Below, one piece after another: positions 21,255-33,217 of a stretch of DNA of 64,000 nt (the stretch's first letter is position 1; each line of letters opens with the position of its first letter). Where the stretch lies: NCBI GenBank assembly GCA_011009095.1, contig VTPC01008339.1, forward strand, positions 1 to 64,000, in the 5' to 3' direction. The notes under the pieces are model-generated. The model was not told the origin of the DNA, did no database searches, and was given only the letters and a program-made list of their open reading frames with translations. The DNA comes from Ignelater luminosus (lineage: Eukaryota > Arthropoda > Insecta > Coleoptera > Elateridae). The position numbers and the translations under genes are program-made.

Positions 21255-22470
21255 AAAGAGCTACTTTCTTAACCTACTTAAAGACAAAACAGGATCGATT
21301 AAAAATCTTGGTAATTATCTAATTCTAGTTACCTTCTGTAGAAAGTTGGGAAAGAATTATGTCTAAAACAATTTGCACGTGTTATTTATTACAATATAGT
21401 GTTAATCTATACAAACAAATATGCATAACAAATATTCTAGTCGCCAACTATTGAGTTTTAATAAAGGTTACTTTCGTTTGTATACGGTTTTAGATATCAT
21501 ATTTTCTTGTTTTTTATTCTTCAGTTCTCAGTCGCCTATGTGTCCATGTGAATTGTTATTATCCGGCTTTTTACTAAATTATGAATTTACATGTGTGCTC
21601 CAGCGCTAACATTAACTATGTTTTGTATTTTCCTTCACTTTTCTATTTGATTCTTCTGGCACTAAAAGTCGCTATCTTACATAAAACATTAATTCGCCTA
21701 TGGTAGGTTATTAAACTATATTTCGCATTTCTGTTCACTTATTAACCTGATTGAGATTGTTTTCCTATTTCAAGTGGATACTTCTCTGCAGAGAAACCTC
21801 TTTCGTTCTTCTAAATTATATTATTTTCGTATAAAAAATACGATATTCTGTAGTAGACATGCAAATTAAACTTAACTAAAACGGTTGAAGTAAATATAAA
21901 ACACTCTTCTTAAATGAATTTAGGTTTTAATTTAATTTATCTATCATTGATGTCTTTTGTGTTCAAATTCCATACTTGCCTACACAATTTTGCTTATAAG
22001 CAAATAAAAACAAGAAATGCGGCTCTTTAAAACATTAAAATGTTCAAAGGTATATAAAGACTGGTGTTAATATTTTAGAGCAGTCTTTTATTCTTTATTT
22101 GTTAACTGACGTAAAACTGCTCCATAAGATACAGCTGACTTGAAAACCTAAAATTTAAGCAAGCGTTAATTAGGTTAGCATCCAGTTGTTTTAAAAAATA
22201 TAAACACTCACAGCTACAAGAGATGCGAGTGAAAGATTTATAAATTTTCCAGCCGTTAAAATAAGTGGACGTTTTGATCTTTCCATTATTATGAAAAGTG
22301 TTTTGCGAACTAATGGCCCACAAGCTATCCACTCTGTCATGTAGCATGCTTCTCTTACTTTACTACTCTGTAAAGATTTTAAATTTGTTAGGTTAGTTTT
22401 AAAGTAAATTCGTGCATAGGGGTATGTCGTGGGTTCATCCGAACTGTCTAAAGACACTTTTATTAAGAGG
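21255..22470. repeat. Segmental duplicate of 8805-10130
   Basis: Partner of the duplication described at 8805-10130. It covers the 3' flank, exons 5 and 4, and the start of intron 3 of OR-2. Confidence 0.7.
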
Positions 22471-25400
22471 TTTTTTTTGAACATTTTCCGGATCTGGCAG
22501 GATTGTGTGCAAAAAAAGTACCCAGATTTGGGGTTTCTTAACAGTTAGTGACCACAGAACTATATAAAAATAATTTGCTACAAGTATCAATGCAACCACA
22601 CCACAAAAGAATAGATTTCTGATATACACAGCAAGCGCAGAATCTGCACTTTTGTAAATAAATAACGTGTACGCGTACAAAGCAAATTTGGGGAAAAACA
22701 TACTATGAATATTTGGTACATTGGAAATTTCGGCCGATCAGTTAACAAGCTTCAGAATCGATTACAGAATACTAGATGAAGAATTTGCATATGAATCCTG
22801 TCATTGCATAGGAGAAACATGATAAAAAGGCAAAATAAGAAAAATAAATTGGTCAGATTAGGAAATAAGAAAAAGCTTAAAACTAGAAAATACTAATGTT
22901 ATAAATTGCAAAAATCTATTGATTGTAGAATTCTCTGGGTCTCCTAACAGTCTACAAAATTATAAAATATCTGAGCAATAGATAAACTAAAAACCGTCGC
23001 ACAGTGAGGCAAACTTTTTAAAATGCTGTTATAAATGGTATTTATCAAAGTAAATTCCGCTTTAGAAATTGATCGTTATTAGGGTCTCCCAATATTTATG
23101 AGTGTCTAACCGGAAGTTTATTACCTTATTTACAAAATTTCTGTATTTCTTTTAGTATAAAGTTGATCGTTGTGCGAAATGAAGGGAGCAAACTTAAGTT
23201 GTGTTAAAATAAATTTTGTTTAGATATATTTAGCGGAAAATTTTTAATTATTAAGCAGTCTGTTGCAGGAGGTAAGTAAGGTGTAGGACATACTTCCTAC
23301 ACGCTTTTTTCCAATCAATTCTACCACGTTCATATATTTTTTTGCATTAATTTTTTCCTGTTGTGCCCATAGAAATTACGCTAAGATCATAAGGTATTTT
23401 AGTTAACTATATAAGCTTAGTTCATTTTTAGAAAAAGTACATCTTAAAGCTATGTTTTTGTAGAATCTGATACCATAAACAAAATGTATCGTTTTGCAAT
23501 GCGTTTGAAATTGTATCGACAATTCCAATTTGTCTCCAAATTGAGCTTTTCTAATTCTTTTAGAAATATCTTTAAAGAAAGGTGGTTTTTTAATATTTTT
23601 TCTGAAATCGGCAGTAAAGTAATAAATGAAGTCGCCAGTAAAGAAATCTTTTGTTTTGCAAATTTTGCTGTTATCAACCTATACCAATACCTACATTTCT
23701 AAACGTCAAATTAATTATATGAAGTATGCCTAACCTAAAAATCAAGATTAATTGTTTTAAATCGAATAGAAAAACTTAGAAAAAATCTAATCGTTAACGT
23801 ATCACGAACGTTCTTTTTTACCACCCACATGATTAGTTAAGGCAAATAAATCACAATTCTGATAGAAAATGCAACTTTGGTGTCTTGATGCATATTAAAT
23901 AACTATTTTTATCAAAGTATAGTATTTTCTTTATTTTTAATGAAAAACCAATTTTGTACATAATGCATATAAAGGGTTTTCCAATAAGAGGTGTTATTTT
24001 GAATAGCCCGCTATTTCGGTAGATGTCACTTCTGAAGCTATCATTTTTTGACATTTGACAAGTAGAAACTACGCCATTAATAAATATGGAACGATACACG
24101 CTTCAACAACGCATTGAAATTATTAAAATTCACTATAAAAATGGTGAAAATTTGGCAGAGACGGTTCGTAAAACTCGAACATTTTTGGGTCACCGTGAAG
24201 CACCTTGTCGGACCGCAATACAGAAATTGGTGAAAAAATTCGAGCTCTTGGGACAAGTTAGTGATGTGAAGAATAAAACCCGTGCACGTCGCTTAAGAAC
24301 AGCCGAGAATATTGCTGTTGTAGCCGAAAGTGTTAAAGAAAACCCAGGTTTGTCCATTCCTCGTCGTTCTTTGGAATTAGCCATTCCACAAACGTCATTA
24401 CACCGTATTTTGCATAAAGATTTGGGTCTTAAGGCTTATAAAGTCCAGTTAACACAAGAACTCAAGCCGGCCGATCATCAACAACGTCGTGTCTTTGCTG
24501 ATTGGGTCGTTGAAATGCATGAAAATGATCCAGAATTCCATCGAAAAATCATCTTGAGTGATGAGGCCCATTTCCACCTCGGTGGCTTCGTCAACAAGCA
24601 AAATTGTCGGATCTGGGGCTCAGAAAATCCAAGAGTTATTGTTGAAAAGTCTCTCTATCCTCAACGTGTGACTGTTTGGTGCGGTTTATGGTCCGGCGGA
24701 GTCATTGGACCTTACTTTTTCGAAAATGAGGCTGGAGCAACAGTTACGGTGACTGGATTGCGCTATCGAGAGATGATTAACGATTTTTTATGGCCGGAAT
24801 TGGATGGTATTGATCTGGACAACGTTTACTTTCAACAAGACGGCGCTACGTGCCACACAAGCAACGAAACCATTGATCTTTTACGGAAAAAGTTTCCGGA
24901 CCGTGTTATCTCTCGAAGAGGTGATCACAATTGGCCACCGAGATCTTGTGATTTAACACCTTGCGACTTCTTTCTTTGGGGCCACGTGAAAGAGAAGGTC
25001 TACGCCAACAGCCCAGCGTCGATTCAAGACCTCAAAGATGGAATTCGTGAGGCTATCGAGGACATAGGGCAGCCACTTTGCGATTTGGTTATGGAAAATT
25101 TCATGAAAAGGATATTGTCCTGTAAGCGTGGTCGTGGTGGTCATTTGCCTGATGTTATTTTCCACTATTAACGGCATACCTTCCTCTTTATAATGAAATA
25201 AACATCCGATCATTTATATTAAAAAATGGCACTTTTCTTTGAATATCAAAATAACACCTCTTATTGGAAAACCCTTTATTATGTCAAATATTAGAATAAG
25301 GTATCAATTTTAATTATTATCTCCTACCTTCTCACATAATCTCAGAGTGGTGACATGTTGATAGCAAGAAAGACATTACACGAGATAATGCAGGAAAATG

Positions 25401-28400
25401 CAAACAAAAAGTTTACAGAGAAACGCGATCGTCTGGTGGAAAGAATTTTTGATATAAATAGCTTTTCCTACAGGCAATCTAGATACGGGAAGTGAAAAGA
25501 AAGGTCGTCTTGCCCAAGACGTCACTGCTCCCAGCGACCACTCTAAGCAAAGACGAACAGCTGAACTACGACCACAAATGGGTTCAGTAGAACTAGCATA
25601 CGCCGCTCAAATGAGTTTGCGGTCTGAAGGATAACTAGACAATGCGTAGGTTATAAAGAACATTACCGATACCACTTTAACTAGAACAACAAATTACAAA
25701 AAAGGCTATAGAGAAATGGTCACTGAGCAGTGATACAATCTCTTTAACAATATTTAATACGCGAAGAGTCAAATCTGTGGCTGTGACGGTGTAGTGGACA
25801 CACACACAGTATGTCCAAAAGATCGCGTTAAGCAAGGGGATCTCGGAAGCGATAAAAGAGAGATTCGGTTAAATGAGAAGAATTGTTCAGTACATTAAGA
25901 TCAACTAAGATCTATCTCAAAAGTTCTAAAAAACGTATTTGTTTAAGCGCCATAGAGGAAAAATCGAATTTCTTCATTTTCTTCATTTCCTTATAACATT
26001 TTTATTTGAAGAGATAGGTGAATAATGTTTTGACATATTTAAGGTACTTTCTTATGTAGATTACTAACAAACTATCAGATCTTCGATTATACTTTATAAT
26101 ATTGGCAATACAACCTCAAATTATTTTTTTAAATGCAAGTCGTAGGAGGCTATGACGTTAATAAAAAGTGTTCTTAGTTTTCTTTCCAACAATACCAAGT
26201 TTGATATAGTAATTTTTGAAAACTAAGAAGTTACAATAAAAAATCTATTTTTTATTTTAAAGCTGGGAACAAGTCAAAGACAACTTAATATCTTCTCTGA
26301 AACAATTGATAACATCTCATATTGGTAAGAACTAGACTATGCAACTTATTACAAAACAAAAAGAGATGTAGTAAGAACACAAAGTATTTTAGCAAGTGAT
26401 AATGTTTTTATTTTAAATTTTTAGGTAAAAATGATTTAGATTGTTTTGGAAAACAAAAGATCAACCATCATTAAAATCTGAATCCTTTCCGTTTCAGATA
26501 AATGGACTACCATTATGAATAAAACCATCAAAAACTCTTTAATTAGTTATTTATAAACTAAGCAGAAGCTTTACTGAAATTTGTTGTATAACATTCTAGT
26601 TCCGTATTCCATTGTTTCCCCTGTTCCACGGAAACTCAATTTTTACAAACATTAATAATGAAATCCTTGACAAAAGAATAGCGATTATCTCCAAAACCTT
26701 TCAAGGTAAGTATAGTAACCCTTAAATCATTGAATTGGTCTTGAAAATTCCTATCGAAATATGGGGTCATATACAGGTTGTTCCATTTATAACAATTCAA
26801 TATGGCGACCGTACAAAAAAACAATTGAAGATTTGTTTTTAATTTCCTTCGCAAAACATGACAAAAATACCTACTTTAAGTTCTCCAAATTTTATTTGTC
26901 TAGTTCTTACCGTTTTTGCAGGGGCAGCATGTTTTCATACTTTTTAGCGACCATGTATGTAAGACTACGTCTAAAGACTTTAATAAAATAGATTATATGT
27001 TGGTAAAAAAAACGAAAATTTAGAATCTAAGGTTCGGTTTATCCTCTTTACATACGTAGATTCATTTCTCTGAGACTTTGCTTCATATGTCCTACAAGCT
27101 ACAAATCAGAAAGTAGCAAGCTCGGACTGAAAGAGACTAAACTAAGTGCATATAATAATAAAAAACTGCATATAAGAAGAATTTAAAGATCAAATGGATC
27201 TCATTGTTGATCGACACACAGCATTAATTTACTTAACATGTGATTTCAAGATTGATTCTGACAAGTTCAAGGATTATGGTATAACTACAGCAAAAATGTA
27301 TGTTCAAAAATATTCTTGGTATAGCATGTCAACAACACTTTGCAAAACTCTAATTCACGGTCAGAAACCATTTTTTCTTGCATATTACCAATAGGCTAAA
27401 ATGCCTAAAAGGGCACAAAACAAGCATTTGAAGAAATTTAGGGAAAGTCTTTCTAGAAGAATATCTAGAAATCGGATGGAAGATGTAAGCATTTAAAAGA
27501 TAACATTAGATCCTCTCATTAGTAGTCTTCAAACAAATCGGCCAAAAAGAATAAAATCATTATCCACCGAGCCTTTGGCACTATTAGTAGAACCTAATAT
27601 ACCTTGCAAAAAGGGACGAAGTTAGCAGTGAAAGTAGGGGAAGTAGTGACGAGAATATTACTGATAGTGATTAATTTCAGACATTAATAATTAAAGTTAA
27701 ACTTGATATTATTCAATAACTGGGCATTATTAAATGGTTGTAAATTGTAACTACAGTCTTTGTGTGTATTTCTGGTTTATTTATCAACATTTGTTTTCAA
27801 TTAGTGATATAATCTTCAACGTTTTTATTTATGATCACGTTTTACAAAATTTGTTATATTGTGGGTTCGGTTCATGTTTTTCTATTGCCTGATAAAATAA
27901 AACTCTTCATCTTGGTTGCCATTTTGAAAGATTATTCAATATTTTAAAACTTACACAAGAATAAATGATAAAAAATTACATTTTATTCTGCACATGTTAA
28001 ATAAAAGTTCTTTCTAGATTGTACGTAAATAACTGGAATGTTGTTTGATAAAAGGCTAACTTTCCCATAACAATTCTCTGAACTTTATATACTAAAAAAA
28101 TGAGTTACTGAACTAATAGGGCTACTGATCTTTTGTTGGCCAGCAAAAACTAGGCCACCATTAAACAAATAGTTTAGTTGTGTATAAACAAAGTTTGGTG
28201 CAGGTGTAGCCAGTAGTTTAGTAGTCACAATTTCTCTGCGGCAACTTGACATGGAATTGCCCATTCACATCATCAATCGTATTTACTATTTAGTATTAGA
28301 AGTATTTATTTCTTGCCCACATTTTTTACAGGTTGTTGCTACATGACTTGTTTATTTTAATTTTACATATTTTTTGTTTAGGGTCTCATTATCCCGAGAC

Positions 28401-29676
28401 GTATTTATCTCTTGTACCTTACTCTGATAAAGTGGCTTACCTCTAATCAGGACTTGCTTTCTTAATATTTTATCAAAGATGTTAGAGACAAAACATGAAT
28501 AAAAGAAACTTCATACACATAGTAAGTGAGAATTGCAAAATCCCAAATATGTAAAAGTAGATTATCTTAAGAGTTCCATACCTGATAAGTAACTTCATTT
28601 CCAAAAGTGCAATAAAAGCTAATTTGAATAATTAAAGTAATGGGTAAGCTCAAAGCAAAAGCAAACTCAAAGCTTCCCACAGGAGCCTGTAAATAAAAAA
28701 GTCCTGTTTCAATATAATATTTACGTATAACATTTTTATTAGTTTACACTTGTAAATGTAAATCCTGCCAAACAAATACCAACTGCACTTGCTAAAAACT
28801 GCAGTAAGACAATATAAGTAAATATAGATTCCACCGATTCAGTAAATCTGCAATATTATTAAAATGAGTTATGAAAATTTGTAGTAAATAAAGTGTAAAA
28901 AGTCACCTTATAATAGCGAGATGGTGTTCTACACATCTACTCAAACGGCTATTTATCTCTTTATCGAATTTTTCATAATAATCATGAGTACTCGTATTGG
29001 GATTATCACCGCTGTTAAGTAGTGCTCCCATTTTAGTGGTTCTCTCAATGGTTACGGTTAAGATTTTAAAATATCCAGATGAAAGCCTCATCATACTTGT
29101 TGCAACATTATCAAAACCTGTACTTGTCCATGCAGCTGTTAAAAGTGCTATACCTTGAAATATGTACGCAGATAAATATAAAAAAAGTGGCTTTCCATTC
29201 ATATCAAAAGGGAACGGTAGAGGTAACTGTCGTGGTTTCGGATTGGCAATTGGAGCAAGAATTAATGATATAACAGTACATATAGCGCTACTTAAAAATA
29301 TCTTCACCATAATTGTAGCAGTGCGGATAGAACTTTGTATATGTACATCAAGATCTTCATCGTAGTAGTGAAAATGAGGGGAACGTAAAAATTTTAATAA
29401 TTCCACCAAAGTGGGAACTTTATAAAAAAATAACCAAAATTTAAAGCAACAATTTAGAATTGATACAAACATGGCCCAACTTGCAATTAGAGGGGCGTAT
29501 TCTTTTATAAATACGACCGACAAAAATAAAGAAGTAGCAAATCCAAGCATTATAAGAAAAGAAGCAAACCCTTGCAATTTATACAGGAAAGTCGGATTTT
29601 TTCTTGGCCAAATTCCCGCTATTAACAGCATCATTCGTTGAATTCTAAAAGCGTTTTCGTTGTTCGAACGCGTCAT
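22088..29676 (-). CDS. Odorant receptor OR-2 (7tm_6 family), intact
   Basis: Exons 28907-29676, 28748-28847, 28582-28686, 22212-22367 and 22088-22147 join in frame into about 396 residues. The start MTRSNNENAF matches its neighbours, and the ATG follows TTTTAG. Exon 1 holds TM1-TM4 with SPHFHYYDEDLDVHIQ between TM2 and TM3. Exons 2 and 3 encode TM5 and TM6 (VESIFTYI, then GNEVTYQ). Exon 4 carries EACYMTEWIACGPLVRK and LTAGKFINLSL, and exon 5 ends VSYGAVLRQLTNKE. These are hallmarks of insect OR C-termini. Role from the family: odour-gated cation channel subunit with Orco. Intron 3 is unusually long (6.2 kb) and contains an intact mariner and other transposon pieces. The stop codon overlaps an AATAAA. 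Confidence 0.9.
23972..25276 (+). mobile_element. Intact Tc1/mariner-type transposon
   Basis: 31-bp terminal inverted repeats (23972-24002 and 25246-25276, starting AAGGGTTTTCCAATAAG) are identical at both ends, and TA target duplications sit at 23970-23971 and 25277-25278. A full-length transposase frame lies between them. Perfect TIRs, clean duplication and an open frame indicate a young, possibly still mobile insertion. It sits in intron 3 of OR-2, opposite to the direction of host transcription. Confidence 0.95.
24086..25171 (+). CDS. Tc1/mariner-superfamily transposase (DDD type), full length
   Basis: 361 residues, a normal size for the superfamily, with ATG 114 bases inside the left TIR and a stop 75 bases before the right TIR. 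Residues 1-120 form the DNA-binding part (helix-turn-helix regions around 5-55 and 75-115). The catalytic acidic residues are visible: Asp159 in IILSDEAHF, Asp252 in YFQQDGATCHTS and Asp289 in RSCDLTPCDFFLWG. Thirty-six residues separate the second and third Asp, unlike the 34 of classic mariner, so it belongs to a variant DDxD group. The enzyme would cut and paste the element at TA sites. Nothing in the frame looks damaged. Confidence 0.95.
   Translation: MERYTLQQRIEIIKIHYKNGENLAETVRKTRTFLGHREAPCRTAIQKLVKKFELLGQVSDVKNKTRARRLRTAENIAVVAESVKENPGLSIPRRSLELAIPQTSLHRILHKDLGLKAYKVQLTQELKPADHQQRRVFADWVVEMHENDPEFHRKIILSDEAHFHLGGFVNKQNCRIWGSENPRVIVEKSLYPQRVTVWCGLWSGGVIGPYFFENEAGATVTVTGLRYREMINDFLWPELDGIDLDNVYFQQDGATCHTSNETIDLLRKKFPDRVISRRGDHNWPPRSCDLTPCDFFLWGHVKEKVYANSPASIQDLKDGIREAIEDIGQPLCDLVMENFMKRILSCKRGRGGHLPDVIFHY
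25500..25740 (+). pseudogene. Fragment of the orphan transposon protein seen at 5.5-6.4 kb
   Basis: The frame gives SDHSKQRRTAELR, then ELAYAAQMSLRSEG and TRTTNYKKGYRE. It lines up with SERSKRRKTEHLR, ELTYAAQMKLRAEG and KRTTKYRKAYSS of the 5.3-7.0 kb element. Two in-frame stops follow SEG. It begins about 220 bases downstream of the intact mariner. Unknown function, dead fragment. Confidence 0.55.
27194..27673 (+). pseudogene. C-terminal fragment of an unclassified transposon protein
   Basis: Segments KDYGITTAKMYVQKYSWY, MSTTLCKTLIHG, NKHLKKFRESLSRRISR and a Ser/Asp-rich tail ending SSDENITDSD match my memory of the C-terminal end of a repeated insect protein whose N-terminal half carries the KRRKT/AAQM blocks seen at 25.5 kb. 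One in-frame stop (27392-27394) and a later disrupted stretch make it a pseudogene. It may be the far end of the same insertion as 25500-25740, 1.4 kb upstream. The link between the halves rests on memory and needs a database check. Confidence 0.4.
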
Positions 29677-29783
29677 CTAAAACAATTTTATTTGTTGAGT
29701 TCTGAACAGAATTTAATTTAATAAAAGAATAAAATTATTATGAATGGATGAAAAGATTGATTTACTTGAATAAAGCTACTTAC
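29677..29783 (-). other. Predicted leader intron of OR-2
   Basis: Acceptor ATTGTTTTAG directly before the ATG at 29676; donor GTAAGTAG immediately below 29784. A 107-base intron in the 5' untranslated region is predicted. Confidence 0.5.
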
Positions 29784-30600
29784 AATATTCCTTTTAAAAA
29801 TAAAAAGGGTAGGTTCTCTTGAGATTTCTCTTTAAATTGATATGGATACATAAATCAACTGTACTAAACCGTATTTTGAAATCAGAGTTTGTGTATATTA
29901 CTACCTACATACAATAGGAAGGTATTTGTATTTTTAGGGCGATGCCCAATCGACTAGAATTGAAATTAAACATTTATTAGGAAATTGTCGTATTCTGTTG
30001 GATCTGTCTCGATATAGCAATTACCTCGTTAATATTCAAGAAGCTACATAATACACAACTGTTTCTAAATATCAAAGGTTTTAAAAATATAGTTCTAAAA
30101 AGGGCATGCACGAACTGTACCTCACCGAAGTCTTAAAGTTGGTATATACATAAGTAGTGCTGATCAAGACATTAAAATGTATTTACATTTTATTTTTATT
30201 TATTTAAAGCCTTGTAACTACCAAACGTAATAGATGTTGAGATGGCTCAAATTGCAAAGTTTTATAACTGTTTTATGTTATGTTTATCCTCAACCCTCAT
30301 TCCTTGAAAACTTCCTTTTTTTATTTTTTTATTCTTTTTTGTTGATTTTTTTTTTGGTTGCTTAGTATTATGTAATTTGTAGCGTAAAAGTTCAGTGTTT
30401 TTGCTTTTTTTTGTAAGCTGTGCAATACTAATAGTACAAGATCATAATACTGCCGCCTTTTTACTGATTATAGCTACTTTCGTCTTATATTAATATGTCG
30501 GAGCGGTTGAAGACAAACGTAACTGCAAAATCTGATTGTACCATTTGATAGTGGACAAAAAGTTATAAAATTCTACGATTTAAACCATCTTTATATAAAG
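29784..30600. other. No gene recognised; 5' region of OR-2
   Basis: It should contain the leader exon and promoter of OR-2, but I cannot point to a core promoter motif. T-rich stretch at 30300-30360. Confidence 0.4.
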
Positions 30601-30712
30601 TATTATCAAAGTAATGGCCATTATACGTATAGAAAAACCAGAATTCGCGTGGAAATCGAACCCACACAAACTCGGTTTTCCGGGTTAAGTGCTCTGCCAA
30701 TTACGCCAATTG
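30601..30712 (-). repeat. tRNA-derived SINE, minus-strand copy
   Basis: On the minus strand, a box-A-like TTGGCGTAATTGGCAGAGC and a box-B-like GGTTCGATTTCC lie at tRNA spacing, followed by AATTCTGGTTTTTCTAT and the non-tRNA tail ATTACTTTGATAATACTT. The plus-strand copy at 30938 has the same plan. No acceptor stem forms, so it is not a tRNA gene. Confidence 0.75.
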
Positions 30713-30937
30713 TCTAATTATTCCTGGAGGATTTACTTAAGAATAATTACTATTAAGAATTATTTGTTGGATCTATACTGCAAGAACAAAGTAATCTTAG
30801 CAAACGTGTAAGTAAATTGAATCCTCAGCGACCGTAGGTTGTTTACTGAAAATTTATACAATTATGTTTGTCACAATACCACATATCTTAACAACTATAT
30901 ACATATAGTAACTTCAGCTTTCGCTTGGTGAAGAATT

Positions 30938-31036
30938 CACTAGCTTAATTAGCAAAACACTTGGTTCGGAAAGCCGAGCTTGTGTGGGTTCGATTCCCAC
31001 GCAAATTCTGATTCTTCTATTACTTTGATAATACTT
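30938..31036 (+). repeat. tRNA-derived SINE, plus-strand copy
   Basis: Box A TAGCTTAATTAGC (30941-30953) and a perfect box B GGTTCGATTCC (30987-30997) are spaced as in a tRNA. They are followed by AATTCTGATTCTTCT and the shared tail ATTACTTTGATAATACTT. It lies head to head with the copy at 30601-30712, about 225 bases away. Confidence 0.75.
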
Positions 31037-32308
31037 AATATTTAATTATTTCCAGTTCATTGAAGAATAGTTACTATTAAGCATTTCGATATCTATTACC
31101 ATTTGGGACTATATACTGACGACTGCAAAGTGTATATGGAAATCAATAATTCACAAGACTGCTCATTTTAAAGAAGACATTTTCGTCCTTGTTTAGAGTC
31201 ATCAGTGGAGGAGGCTTTAAAAATTTGCTTAAAAGGATGACTCATGTTTAGTTTTCTCAAAGCAATTTCGGTCTGTTAGTTGTTTCGGGCCCTTGTGCAA
31301 GTATTCACACAGATGACCCTGATTTTAAAAATTTCATTTGTTCATAATTAAAGGCTCCCGGTATTGTTCTTAAAAATTAAATCTTCTTTCGATTATTTTC
31401 GCCTAAGTGAACTCCATCACTTTGGTTTGATTTGTTTTCTAAAGAAGTACTTAAGGCTGGAATTTTGTAAAAAGAGGAGTACCTATAAATAAGGAAAGCA
31501 AATTTTGTGGCGAGAGATGCTGAACCCTTTTAACTAGTAGAAGTACTATTCTAAATTTAAAAGTGTAGTTATAGAAATCTGTTTAAGGGCGAACTATCCT
31601 CAGCATTTTAAACTTATTCGAAATTTTTGTGTGTTACAGAGTTATTTGACTAAACTAAGCTAAACTAAAAGTTTGAAGTTGTCAAACGTATTATCGTTAC
31701 ATCCCTCTTTAGCTACATTACCGTCATGCTATGCGTCTTCGTCTGAATCATTCAAGGTGTCTAATTCGCTTCTTCGTAGCTCATAGAAACATAGTTTACA
31801 ATATTCATCTGGTTCTCTGTACATCTGAAAAATTCTTATTTTCTACCGACAGTAATCTGTTTTTGTTATTTGAGGATTTAGATTTTACAACTCCCGTAAT
31901 ACAAGCAATACCATTCAGACGGCCGGTGCAAGAAGTGAATGCATTAGAACATTCCGACCCGAGAAATTGTAAATTGTTTTCGAAATCTCATTAGTCATTA
32001 GTTAGTATGTCTCTTATCATTACAATTGTGCGGACATTGTTTTTTTAGATAAGAAATTAATTCTCCAAAGGCGTGTAAATATTTTTTATTATTTTCATAC
32101 ATGAGTATGTCAAATTAGATACATAAACTGAAATGCTTATATATTTAGTTATATACCGCATTTCGGTTTATATATCACAAAACGAATACAAAAAATTATC
32201 TTATGTAAACAAACTTCTTTACGAATACAATTCTTCAAGAAATACCTACTATTTATTCATTTACAAAACGTACGGTATTTATTTTTTACAAACATTGATA
32301 AAATAATT
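31037..32308. other. No gene recognised
   Basis: Intergenic DNA. An 87-codon plus-strand frame at 31731-31994 has no recognisable motif. Confidence 0.45.
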
Positions 32309-32310
32309 TA

Positions 32311-32952
32311 CAGTGGAACCTCCATAACTCGAAATCCAAATATTAGTTCGAGTTATAGAAAATACGAGTTACGGAAAATAATCTTTTTTATATGCAATTG
32401 TCGTTTAATACATAAAAATGTACATAGTTTATTAAATGCAAAGTATAAAAATATTATTTCGTATGTAATTGCGTATAAAATTGATACATACATATAAATT
32501 TTATTTTTTATGAAAATAATCAGTGATTTGTTTGTTTCCTGTTTGGAAATATTTTTATTGAATCAGTGATTAGGTTTTGGTGGATATTTTTTTGATACAA
32601 ATAGTTTCATAAAATGTTTCAATCTTCACTAATTTTCTTCCATCGTAAAAAAGTTCTTCAGTGTGTTGAAGGCATTTTGAATTTCTCGATGTGATGGTCT
32701 AGTTGGCGCAGCTTCTTCAGTGTCAGTATCATCACTGTTTTCTTGGTCTTCGTTTTGAGTAACATTTGAAGCCATACTATCTACGATTTCTTGATCGGTA
32801 GGATGTAATTTTTGATAATAGCAGATAATGTACTAGGCGGTATTTCGTATTCTTTGGCAATGGTTTTTTTCTTAATACCATTTTTGACCTTTTTTAAAAT
32901 TTCAATTTTTTTGTTTAATATTAAGACGTTTGAGATGACGTTTCGGTGTCAT
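32311..32952 (-). mobile_element. pogo/Tigger-type element remnant
   Basis: CAGTGGAACCTCCATAACTC at 32311-32330, preceded by TA, is a typical pogo-type terminal repeat. On the minus strand a reading region starts at 32952 with MTPKRHLKRLNIKQK. A base-shifted continuation resembles the CENP-B/pogo N-terminal helix-turn-helix (KKTIAKEYEIPPSTLSAIIK in another frame), then jumps to a C-terminal-like acidic stretch (DDTDTEEAAPTRPSHREIQ). The DDE catalytic core is missing, so this is an internally deleted, dead copy. The opposite terminal repeat was not found. Confidence 0.65.
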
Positions 32953-33217
32953 TTTGTTAGATATTGACCATGCAAAAGAATCACATGAACTGAACTTTTG
33001 ACGAAAATGACTGGGAAGAGTATATGGAAATCCGTTTGAACGAAGCGTAATACATACATATAAAATAATAAGAATAAATGTATCGTCGTATAATTTCCAT
33101 TTGCCGCTCCGTAGGCGTACTATCTAGTGCAGTATTCTGAGAAATATAAAAGTTTGCATCGAGTTTATCACGTACTAATAATTCAAAAATACCACCATTT
33201 CCCATTATAATTTTTAT

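Noticed and set aside
23450-23702. Overlapping opposite-strand genes just left of the mariner
   Set aside because: The two frames mirror each other in AT-rich intron DNA and neither has a recognisable domain.
30938-31010. A functional tRNA gene
   Set aside because: Box A and box B are present, but no acceptor stem pairs and the anticodon arm does not form a normal 7-base loop. A second, opposed copy with the same tail shows it is a SINE.
31731-31994. 87-codon plus-strand gene
   Set aside because: Open frame only; no motif, no splice context and no neighbour to support it.
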